Shown piece by piece: positions 25,662-36,600 of a stretch of DNA of 64,000 bases. Positions within the stretch are counted from its first letter, which is position 1. Every line of letters starts with the position of its first letter. The notes below the pieces were generated by a model, which was given only the letters and a program-made list of their open reading frames with translations, did not search any database and was not told where the DNA came from. The stretch comes from Pratylenchus scribneri. Taxonomy: Eukaryota > Nematoda > Chromadorea > Rhabditida > Pratylenchidae. Made by a program: the position numbers and the translations under genes. The stretch lies in contig JAQSEB010000115.1 in assembly GCA_030063045.1 (NCBI GenBank), positions 124,001 through 188,000 on the forward strand, in the 5' to 3' direction.

Positions 25662-28600
25662 ATGTCTTCCTCTTTGAATATGGAACCTATAAAAAATGGC
25701 CACGCCGATCCGTTGGCCCCATTCATTGTTCAAAAGGCCACTGTGGCGGATACCAAAGAGATTAGTGAGTTTCTGGCAAATTAAAATGAATTATTGAATC
25801 AATTAATTAGCCGAAAATTTTTCATGTAAAAAATAATCATTTTTTGAGGATTTGGCCAAAAATCAGACTTGATGTTCCAAAAGCTAAGCCCTAATCTTAA
25901 CCTCTAAATTTAATCCTAAGCTCCAACACTTTGTTATGGCCAAATTATTTGGCCTCAAAAATTTATTTTTTGACAAAAAAATTTTTTCGGCAGACTGATT
26001 TTAGAATTAATTTAAATTTAATTTAGGTGATTTCCTCTTGACCGACTTTCTCACCAACGAACCGTTGAATTCCGCACTGGAATTGGGCCGGGAGGAGAGT
26101 GAAAGCTTCTTCATAGGTCCGAAAATTTTTAATTTTTATTTGATTATGTTTTGGCTTGGGTTTAATCAATTCTAACTTATGGTTTTGAACCATTAAACCA
26201 AAATGGGTTTAAACTGGTTTAATACCTTTTAATTTTGACCAAACCATTAAAAATTGTATACCATTCAATGCATCTTGACCAACTATATCCAATTGGGTAT
26301 ATTTGGTTTGTGAATTTACTCTTAAACCCTTAAACCATTATAATTATTATAATATTTTGGGCATCATAGAAGCTTTTTATGATAAATTAAATACTCTATT
26401 CCCAAAAAAATACTCATTGAAATGAAATTACCATAAATTCCCTATTTGAAGCCCACCCTGGAGTGACTCTAAAATTTATAAGAGCTTGGGCTTCTAATGA
26501 GAATTTACGGTGTTCATAAAGGTGAAATAATTAAAAAAGGTTAAGAAATTTCCTCTGGGCATATATTTTTGAAGCAGAGGAAAAAAAAAATGTTTGAACT
26601 TTGAAGCCATTTAATTTTTTAAAGATTTGGTCGGCTCATCCCTGCAAGATGGGCTCAGCTATTTGGTCAGGGATCCGGTGGAGAATGGACGATTGGTGGC
26701 CGTTCGATTGGCTTGCATTTTGCGAAGAAAAAGCAGTGGCACACGGCAACAAAATGGAATAATTAGTCACGATCACGAGAATCAGGCGGCAATTATGAAT
26801 GGGAACAAATTTGACGAAGGCGATGGCCTTTCATTTGGCAAAGAGCGAGCAGAGAATGGCAAAGTCCGGAAAATTTGTGCAATTTTGCATGCGGTCGAAA
26901 TGAAGGTAAACTTAACTGTTCGGCTCCTCTTCTTTTTTTAGCTTCCTCATTCTTTTGGCTATTAAATCGCTCTTTTTCATAATCTAATTTCTAATTTTCT
27001 TGAAATTTTTCTAATTTAATTTTTTTTGTTTTTAGCACAATTTTTTATTTTTTTCTAATTTAATTTAATTAGTTTTTTTCTATTTTTTTTAATTTTTTAT
27101 TATCTAATTTTCTTAGCTTTTTTCTTAATCTATTGTCTATGCCAAATATGCCTTAACTGAGTGCCTTTCCTGTCCATCCTACTGTACCCCCACTTTTTGC
27201 CTAATCGCCCCATCACCCCATCAATCAAATATTGCCCCAATCTGCCTTTTTAAACTACCATTTTTCCTCTCCCTTTGTTTTTCCCTTCACATTTTTATTA
27301 TATTTTCCGCACAATTAATAAAAAATTCCCCCTTATCCTTATCCCATTCATTGGGCCAATGGGGGCTTAAGCCTTCGACGAATGCCAAGGGCGGGAGCAT
27401 AGGCCCAATTCTTGCCACAACTTAAGTCATGGATTAGAATTTAGAACTAATACACTAATTTTTCGCAAAAAATCTTAATAAAATGTATTCAATTTTATAT
27501 AGATTTGGCAATTGGTTCCACCGGAATTGAATTGTTTGGCCAGTTGGTTGGTCCTTTCGGTCTCAAGCCAATACCAACGACGAGGCATCGCCGCCGCCCT
27601 TCTCCAATACCGGCTGGAGGAAGTGATTGGGGTTGGCTGCCAAGGAATGGTGACAGAGGCGAGCGCATTAAATTCGCAAAAAGTCAGTTTGGTGACAGAC
27701 CAATTTGGCCCCAATAACTTATCAACGACTGAACCAATTTTGATGATTTTAGTATCAAATTAAAGAGAAGACTTTTGTCTATCAAATGATTTTAATTTTA
27801 AATTAATTTGTTGGAATTGATTGAGTTATGTCCAAAAAACCGATTTAAATTTTGCTAATCCATAGAATGGACAATTTAAAAGATTTTAAGGCGTAGCTCC
27901 ATCATTTATTAACTAATTTAAATAAAATTAATATTATTTGATAGCCAAAAGTTTACTCTTTAATATTATACAAAAATTATTTAAATTAGTTGAAGCTTTA
28001 ATGAGTTATTATTATTATAAAAGGTTGCAAAGGGGTACATCGCAACGGCCAATTTGATGCCATTTAAAATAACTCATCAAGGACTGAACTAAATTTGATG
28101 ATTTTAGTATTAAATTAAAGAACAGACTTTTAGCTATCAAATAATATTAATTTTATTTAAATTGGTTCAGAATTTTCGGAGTTATATCCAAAAGATGAAA
28201 ATTATGATAATCCATAGAAATGGACTTTTTAAAAGTTTTTAATGCAAAACTTCATCATTTTTAAACGAATTTAAATAAAATTAATATTATGTGATAGACA
28301 AAAGTCTGATCTTTAATTATTTACAAAAATTATTAAAATCGGCTCAATTCTTAAAGAGTTATTATTATAAATGGCGCCATGTTCAGAATTGGGATGTTCC
28401 TTGCAATCCAATTTGACGCCATTTATAATTACTCATCAAGGACGGAACCAATGTTGATAATTTTAATATTAAATTAAAGAGCAGACTTTTTTCTATCAAT
28501 TAATATTAATTTTATTTAAATTGGTAGGGAATTCACGGAATTAGGTTTAAAAAACAATGAAAGATTCTCTAATCTATAGTAGAGGATATTATAAATGATT

Positions 28601-29298
28601 TTGGACATAATTCCAAGAATTCTGAATCTATTTAGGTAAAATTAATTTTATTAGATATCCAAAAATCTGCTCTTTAATTTCATATAAAATTATCAAAATA
28701 ATTCAGTTTTAGAATTATTTTAAACGGCTGCAAAACGGATATGACACAATTTGGTGACAGACTAATCTGGCGCCATTTAAAATTACTTATCAAGGATGAA
28801 GCCAATTTGATGATTTTAGTATCAAATTAAAGAACAGACTTTAGGCTTTCTAAAAATATTAATTTTATTTAAATTCGTAAAGAATTGATTGAGTTATGGC
28901 CAAAAAACAATTTAAAATGACCTTTATTATGAATTAGCAAAATTTTCATAGGTTTTTTTGGACATAACTCTCTCTTTTCTAAATTAATTTAAATAAATTT
29001 AATATAATTTAATAGCCAAAAGTCTGCTCTTTAATTTGATACTAAAATCATTAAAATTAGTTCAGTCTCTGAAGAGTTATTTTAATGGGATATTCCCATG
29101 CAAAATAGGGTTCAAAATTCTCAAAAACAAATTTAGCTCTTCCAAAAATTGGGCTATTCCCGGTTGTTTGAATTACGGCATGTTGATTGGAAGGATCCAG
29201 CCAGCGGGGAACAGATTTTCCATTGCAAGGATGGAACCGACCGGGTCACCCTAGAGTTCAAGCCGTTCACGCAGATGACCAATGGAAAGGAGAATTGA
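25662..29298 (+). CDS. GNAT-family N-acetyltransferase (arylalkylamine N-acetyltransferase-like)
   Basis: Predicted acetyl-CoA-dependent N-acetyltransferase of 271 aa. Exons: 25662-25764, 26027-26116, 26625-26905, 27503-27682, 29137-29298. The acetyl-CoA binding motif A is SSQYQRRGIAAALLQ (Q-x-x-G-x-A/G type) in exon 4, followed by VTEASALNSQK. The last exon opens with LFQKLGYSRLFEL, the usual GNAT motif B, and ends in a typical beta-strand tail. The N-terminal part (DFLLTDFLTNEPLNSALEL) resembles insect and nematode AANAT-like proteins. A hydrophilic insert in exon 3 (SGTRQQ to ENGKV) enlarges the splayed-strand region. The substrate (biogenic amine or other) cannot be read from sequence. 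A TTTTTCAG acceptor-like site 27 bp before the ATG may be for trans-splicing. Confidence 0.85.
26140..26360 (+). mobile_element. M2 family repeat in GNAT intron 2
   Basis: GATTATGTTTTGGCTTGGGT, TATGGTTTTGAACCATTAAA, GACCAAACCATTAAAAATTG and ACCATTCAATGCATCTTGAC in the same order as the eRF1 intron copy. The ends are shortened. Only one copy is present in this gene. Confidence 0.8.
27700..29090. repeat. Four tandem M3 foldback elements filling GNAT intron 4
   Basis: Four units of about 300-350 bp starting near 27.71, 28.06, 28.43 and 28.77 kb. Each begins with a segment like TTTTAGTATCAAATTAAAGA, has an AATATTAATTTTATTTAAAT arm, a centre with AAAAAAC, and the complementary arm ending TTTAATTTGATACTAAAATC or a variant. 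Each unit is itself a palindrome. They make up nearly the whole 1.45-kb intron and match the element at 4.27 kb. Confidence 0.8.
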
Positions 29299-30632
29299 TG
29301 TTTTTTTGAGGATAAATTCTCACCCAAAATGATCGGTGGTGATTCTTCCATTTCCATTCACATCCAAAATTAACATTTTTAAATTCGAATTCAACACATA
29401 ATCAAATCTCCGTCCAAAAATTACCCCCACACATACACATATTTTTATTTTATCATTATTTTTCACTTAATTGCAATGTATTTCTTTAGTTTGCATGCAC
29501 TTTCCGGTGAATAAAAGAAAATTTTTCTAATACTATATTTTTCCCTATATATTAAAATAATAATATATATGATGTTTTTGTCGAAAATACATTGAATTTG
29601 TAGGAAACTTTTCATATGTCGATCTTTTTTGAGGCAATATAATTTGGCCAAATTAAAATTATGCTTCTTCAAAAGATTCCTAAACTCCTAGAATTATGTC
29701 CTAATCTTAATCTAACCTTAAATCTAATACTAATTCCCAACATTTTGTTTATTCGACATGAAAGAAAATTTGGTAATAATTTTCTTCAAAGAAATTTAAA
29801 AAAAATATATATTTGTTGTGCACATTTTTATTCCTGCTCTGATCAAAAAAAAATGTTAATAAGGAGGGTATTTTTATATAAATTTTGATTACAAAAATTG
29901 CCGAATAGAGGAAAGGCGAGTGGCAGAAGAAGATAAATTTACATATTATTTTTGGGATTTTTCAATGGAATACATTTTTATTAAATGATAGAGGAGGAGA
30001 CACTATTTTGATGAATTTACAAAATTCTATGATACAAAAGCGCTTGAGGGTAAAATTGAAGGATTTTAGGCGATTGAAAATAGGAGGAAAAATGTCTGTG
30101 TTGTTGCTTTTTGAGGTTTGTTTGACAATTTTCAATTAAGAATTAATCGATAATCAATCAATAAATCAATCGATAAATCAATCGATGAATCAATCAAAAA
30201 ATCGATTAATCAATAAATCAATCAATCAATTAATCAATGGATGAATCAAAATTTATAATACATGAAAAATTATGGTAAAATTGAAAGGAAAAAAGTGAGT
30301 GTTTTTCATTTCGAAAATTCAAATTCGTCGTGGTTTAGGAAAAGAGGGGGGTTTTGTTTTTTGCATTTATAAATTATGAGATTTTTTGGTAATTTTTTGT
30401 TTAATCAAAAAATTTTTTGTAAGGTAATAAAAAGTGACAAATTGAAGTAAAATATAAAGAAGGGAGAGAATAGCGTAAATGACAAATCAGTAAAAATGGT
30501 TTAAATTTTTGGGGTAATGGAAATGGAAAGGTGAAATGCCAGCTAATATAGCTCTGTTTTGATTTCTGTTTTATTTTTGGACTCCTATCTACAAATCTAT
30601 TCATTTCTTCCTGTTTCTCATTTTCCTGACAT
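29299..30632. other. Convergent intergenic region between GNAT gene and RBR gene
   Basis: AT-rich, no recognisable exon. It contains a tetranucleotide-like tract of TCAA/TCGA/TAAA variants at about 30,137-30,245. The 3' UTRs and polyadenylation sites of both convergent genes should be here. Confidence 0.5.
30137..30248. repeat. Imperfect (ATCA)n/(AATC)n microsatellite
   Basis: About 110 bp of repeated AATCAATC, AATCGATA and AATCAATA quadruplets with frequent substitutions, located between two convergent genes. Confidence 0.85.
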
Positions 30633-33600
30633 TTATTGCTGAATGCCATCTCCGCTGGACCCTTTGTTGGCCAATGCCGCACTGAATTTGGCCAATCCTT
30701 TCTCGCCCAATTGCTCCAAATCGGCCAACTTCGCTTTGATTGTTTCGGCATCGGTCAGTGAGCCGGAAAACAGCAACTCATTGTCCAAACATTCGACGCG
30801 TTCACGGATGGCCCAAAGCAGGGATTTCAGTTGGTTCCAGGTGACCGGACGTGGTTGACGATTCAAATAGAGCCAAGCGGTGCCAAATTCCAACAAATGA
30901 AGGGCCTAAATGAACAATTGCAATTTATTACTTTAAATTTTAAATTAATACTTAAAATTTTTGATACAAAATTTAATTAATTTTATAATAAAATAAAAAA
31001 AAATTTGTGTGCTCTGTGGGGGTTCGAACCCGATTAAAGATTGCTCTGTGGTTGCGAGCCGCTAACCGACTGCGCTATTTATGCACAACGAGGATTGATT
31101 TCCAAGCTTAATTTTTTATGCCTTGTATATAGTCTGTTCTTCTCCTCTTTATAACAAAACTAATACCATATATGCTTTTTGATTCACCGTGGGGAATTAA
31201 AAAAAAGTATTTACCGGTATAAGGTTTTAATATAATAAATGATTGAAAATCGAAGTTAATTAAATACCGTAAATTTTCTATTTAAAAGCCTCCTCTCTCT
31301 ATTGAAACCCTCTCTCTAATAAAAGCCCCATTTGAAGGGTCTGTGAAAATTAGAAACCCCAAGAGGGCTTCTTCTAATAGATATATATAATTTATTAAAT
31401 TGATATTTCTTTAATTATTTAATCACCGTTTTTCGTGCCAACAAAAAGCGACGTTCAGTCCGAGAATCACCGAGACGGCGCATATGTTTGCCCAATTGCC
31501 AGCCAAGACGGGCATCGAGGCGGCGGGTGCGTGATTCAGTGCAAATTTCGGCGAATTGACCGTTGATTTGTTGCTGTTGGGTGCCTAAATTTAGTGTCAT
31601 TAAATTTGTCTAATCCAAATTAATTCTTTTCAATTTTAATGCACTTATCCCATAAAATCTTCCAATTACTTTACCTTCATTGGGTCGGATTCGCCGTTCC
31701 CATTCCCCATTTTGGGCACAATCCATTGGCCAATGTGATGCCTGCTCGCATTTTGGGCACCAATGGAGGGCACAACGATTGCAGCTGATTTGGCCAAATT
31801 CCGTCACGAATTGTCGCAAATTTCCATCATTTCCACCGGCGTCCAAAATGCCTTGGCAACATGGACATTGGGCGAGTTGATGGCCGGCTTGGATGGCCAA
31901 TTCAGCTTCACGCAACAAAATGAGGGCATTCACGGCGGGAAGGGGCAGCACCCAAGGAAGCAGGTCCAATGGAAGTTGGGAAGGGCAAATCTAAATCGAA
32001 AATAATAAATTATAATTGATATTGATAGAAACAATTAAATGAAAAATATTTAATTCCGCCTGGTTGACTAAGTTTTAAATAATTCCGCCTGGTTGACTAA
32101 GTTTTAAATAATTCCGCCTGGTTGACTAAGTTTTAAATAATTCCGCCTGGTTGACTAAGTTTTAAATAATTCCGCCTGGTTGACTAAGTTTTAAATAATT
32201 CCGCCTGGTTGACTAAGTTTTAAATAATTCCGCCTGGTTGACTAAGTTTTAAATAATTCCGCCTGGTTGACTAAGTTTTAAATAATTCCGCCTGTTTGAC
32301 TAAGTTTTAAATAATTCCGCCTGTTTGACTAAGTTTTAAATAATTCCGCCTGTTTGACTAAGTTTTAAATAATTCCGCCTGGTTGACTAAGTTTTAAATA
32401 ATTCCGCCTGGTTGACTAAGTTTTAAATAATTCCGCCTGGTTGACTAAGTTTTAAATAATTCCGCCTGGTTGACTAAGTTTTAAATAATTCCGCCTGTTT
32501 GACTAAGTTTTAAATAATTCCGCCTGTTTGACTAAGTTTTAAATAATTCCGCCTGGTTGACTAAGTTTTAAATAATTCCGCCTGTTTGACAAAGTTTTAA
32601 ATAATTCCGCCTGTTTGACTAAGTTTTAAATAATTCCGCCTGGTTGACTAAGTTTTAAATAATTCCGCCTGTTTGACTAAGTTTTAAATAATTCCGGTTT
32701 GACTAAGTTTTAAATAATTCCGCCTGGTTGACTAAGTTTTAAATAATTCCGCCTGGTTGACTAAGTTTTTTTTTTAAATAATTCCGCCTGTTTGACTAAA
32801 ATTCCGCCTGATTGATTAACTTTTAAATAATTCCGCCTGGTTGACTAAGTTTTAAATAATTCCGCCTGGTTGACTAAGTTTTAAATAATTCCGCCTGTTT
32901 GGCTAAGTTTTAAATAATTCCGCCTGGTTGACTAAGTTTTAAATAATTCCGCCTGTTTGACTAAAATTCCGCCTGATTGATTAACTTTTAAATAATTCCG
33001 CCTGGTTGACTAAGTTTTAAATAATTCCGCCTGTTTGGCTAAGTTTTAAATAATTCCGCCTGTTTGACTAACTAAGTTTTAAATTATTCCGCCTGGTTGA
33101 CTAAGTTTTAAATAATTCCGCCTGGTTGACTAAGTTTTAAATAATTCCGCCTGGTTGACTAAGTTTTAAATAATTCCGCCTGTTTGACTAAGTTTTAAAT
33201 AATTCCGCCTGTTTGACTAAGTTTTAAATAATTCCGCCTGTTTGACTAAGTTTTAAATAATTCCGCCTGTTTGACTAAGTTTTAAATAATTCCGCCTATT
33301 TTCAGGTGGAAATTTTAAATTTTGTCAATTAACGAAGAGAGTAATCTTTAGAATGAAAAATAAAGGGGGGAGGGCGTTGGATGGAATAGAATGTTATCCC
33401 GCCCATTCCACATATTTTTTTTCGTCAAAAAAGTTAATTTTTATATTTCACTAAATTCGCAATTCGATGTTATTTTAAATATTTAAAAACAATTGACAAG
33501 AAACTGACCGGACAATTCAGATTGATGACACCACCCGATTGACGTTGTTCAATGGCATTACCCAGACATTCCCGGCAACATCGATGCCCACATCCGGGGA

Positions 33601-36600
33601 CCATTGCCAACGGGGCATTGGATTTTGTGGAGGAGCAGTCCGCGCATTTTGGCGTCGACACCATCGGCGAATTGGTGGCATTACCGCGTTTTACGGTGCC
33701 ACCCAACAATTCATCCATGTCGATCAGCTCGAACTCTTCCTCTTCCTCATCGTCCAAAAGTTCGCCAGTCAATTTTGTGCCAGTCCCTAATAATTCCTCG
33801 GCTCCCACAAATTGTTGCCGTTGATTTTCTTCCTCTCGACCCAATTCTGCCCGTTGGTGGGCCAAAATTGCTTGGATTGAAAGTGGCTGAAGGGCCAAAC
33901 TCATTCGGGGCGAATGGAAAGTGGCCCGTAAATGTTCATGGGTGGAGGCAGTACGTTGGTGTTGATGGCTCAATTCCCATCTGGAAATGATTTTTTTATC
34001 ATTTTAAAAATTAATTAGTTATATTTCAGAATAAATTTACTCGGCAAAGTCCGATCGAACAGCGTCCAGAAGGCTTCGAATTTTTTGCTCCAATCCATTT
34101 TCGGCTCCATCTAAAGCTTGGGCCACTTTTTGCTCATTTAATTGGATCAGTGAGTTCACAAGCAATTCACCCGGGCTCAAAACCTTTAAATTTGAAATGT
34201 ATTAAATTTTATATTAAAATGCTAAATCCCGTTCTTTTCCTCACCAAAATGAGCATTTGTGTCTCCGGCTCCTTGGCCAATGTCCAGCTCAAATCCAATG
34301 CCAACAAATCGGTGCCCAACCATTGTGGATGCCAATCCGCTTGTTGGGCGGCCAATTCATTAATTTGGGCAGTGCCCGAAATGGCCAATGCCAGTGGAAA
34401 TTGACGGAAAAAGCCGCCATTTTTGGCGTTCAACAATTGTTGACGAAGTTGACTGAGGGCATTGGGGCATTGTTGTTGTTTAGGGCATTCGTCCGTGGAT
34501 GATGGATTCGAGGAAAGTGGCGAATCATTGGGTGGGAAATCAATCTGAAAATTTAAATTTGCCTCTGGTTAAGTAAATGGTAAATATAGAAAAACGTTTT
34601 TTTTCCTTTGATTTTTCGGGATGAAATTTTATATGATATAAGATTTATTGGGCTTGTTCTCAAAACCTAGAATATGGAAAAACAACAAAAATTGGTACCT
34701 TGCCATTTATTTTTTTTCTTTCCAAACCTGAGAATTGGAGGGATTTGGGGAATGGGGAGGGAAAACTTTAGAGGGAATGGGGGATACGATTGAGCCCAAA
34801 AGTATGAATCCCATCAAAAACTAAATAGTAATTCGTTTGGTTAAGTTCTCAGAATCCACTGTTAGATTTTGCGAAACTTTACAATTTACTTAAAAAAACA
34901 AGCAAAATAATTGCATTTACAAGCCAGATGGTGGAATTTAGAATTCACTTTAGAATTACTAGATTTTTGGATAACCAAATGATTTATTTTTTTTTGAGTG
35001 AAGAATTCTAATTTTTTTAAAAATTTTCTATTAATATTTTTACCTAAAAAAGCAATCAAAAATTTGTTACTTATTAATTAACTTGAAAGACTAATTAAAT
35101 TAATTTAAAGTCAATGACTGACCGGTGAATCTGGCAATGGGATGCATTCCAATTCAGGAATGATGGCAAATGAATTCAGGTCATCCTGCTGCTTAAGATG
35201 GGCGCCTCCGGCAGATTTATTGCTGTTCTTATTGTTGTTGTTGGCATTTTTGCGTCGAACAATGACCATTGAGGAATGTTGTTGATTTTGGGATTGTGGG
35301 GAGGAATCCTTGACAAAATCGGCCAATGAGTAGGTTTCACGCCGGGGCCGATATTGCGCCAAGAATTCGTTCTCCTCTTCCGGCTCACTTTCGGTCACCG
35401 GTGGTCGATTTGTAGGCATTGGGGCGCCACCGGCACCCGCCGACAATTCCATGCCGCCCGACCGTTTATTGTAACGGATTTGTTTTCCTATAGAATATGG
35501 TATTGAAATTGTAGAAAAAAGAGTTCATAATGCCAAAATCATTATAATTGGTTTAAATGTTTGTCCCTAATTAATAAACCAAATAAAACCCATTTGGATA
35601 GAGCTCTGGTCAAAACGCATTGAATGGTATATAATTTTTAATGGTTTGGTCAAAATTAAATGGTATTAAACGGTTTAAACCCATTTTGGTTTAATGGTTC
35701 AAAACCATAAGTTAGAATTGGTTAAACCTAAGTAAAAATATAATCAAATGATGCGTTTTGTGGGATCTATCCTTTCAGGCATACGGTTTTGGAGTCTTAA
35801 ACCACTGAACCGTAACAAACTTTTGGCAAAATTAAATATTTCTCTTTGACTATAATAAAATTAATTCACCAAAAGAAAATTCCACTTACGTTTGAAGAAT
35901 TTGCCGGCAAAAAGCCTGGACACTGGATTTGGTCTGGTCAATTGGAAATGCAATTCCTCCGATGGCTCCTCATTTTCTCGTTCCTCCGCCACTTCTTCCT
36001 CCTCGGATCGGGCCAAATCGGCCAGCAATGCTCCCCTCCCACTTTTTGCCCATCGACTTTCATTCCGGCCACTGCCTTTGTCGGCCATTTCCAGCCTGTG
36101 CAGCGCTCGAACCGATTCGGTGCCAACCAATGAATAGTCGGCTTCGGCCAAACTCAAACGCAACTTTGGACCGTCACTCCAGCCGCCGGCCAATTCCGTT
36201 AGCCAATCAGCCCCCTCTTGGGCCCATCGACTCTTGCGATTCAGCGAATAAGGCACTGCAAAATAATAAAGGTGGAAAGTAAAAATATAAATTCTGATTC
36301 TGATTTTTATTCGGATTTCTGAAATTCTAATTTTTAAAACTTTAATTTTTAAAATTCATATTTTTTAAAATTCTGATTTTTTAAAATTTTTATTTTTTTT
36401 AAATTATAAAATTTTATTTTTTAAAATTCTGATTTTTAAAATTCCAATTTATTATTTTAATTTTTAAAATTTTTTATTCTGATTTTCTAAAATTTTAATT
36501 TTTGAAAATTCTGATTTGTAAAAAAATTCTGATTTTATCCTCATTTATAAAATTATGATTTTAATTTTATTATTATTTTTTTAAGATTTTATTTTTAAAA

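Noticed and set aside
31010..31087. Functional tRNA gene on the minus strand
   Set aside because: No U33 in the putative anticodon loop, mismatched T-stem and acceptor stem; at best a pseudogene or SINE head.
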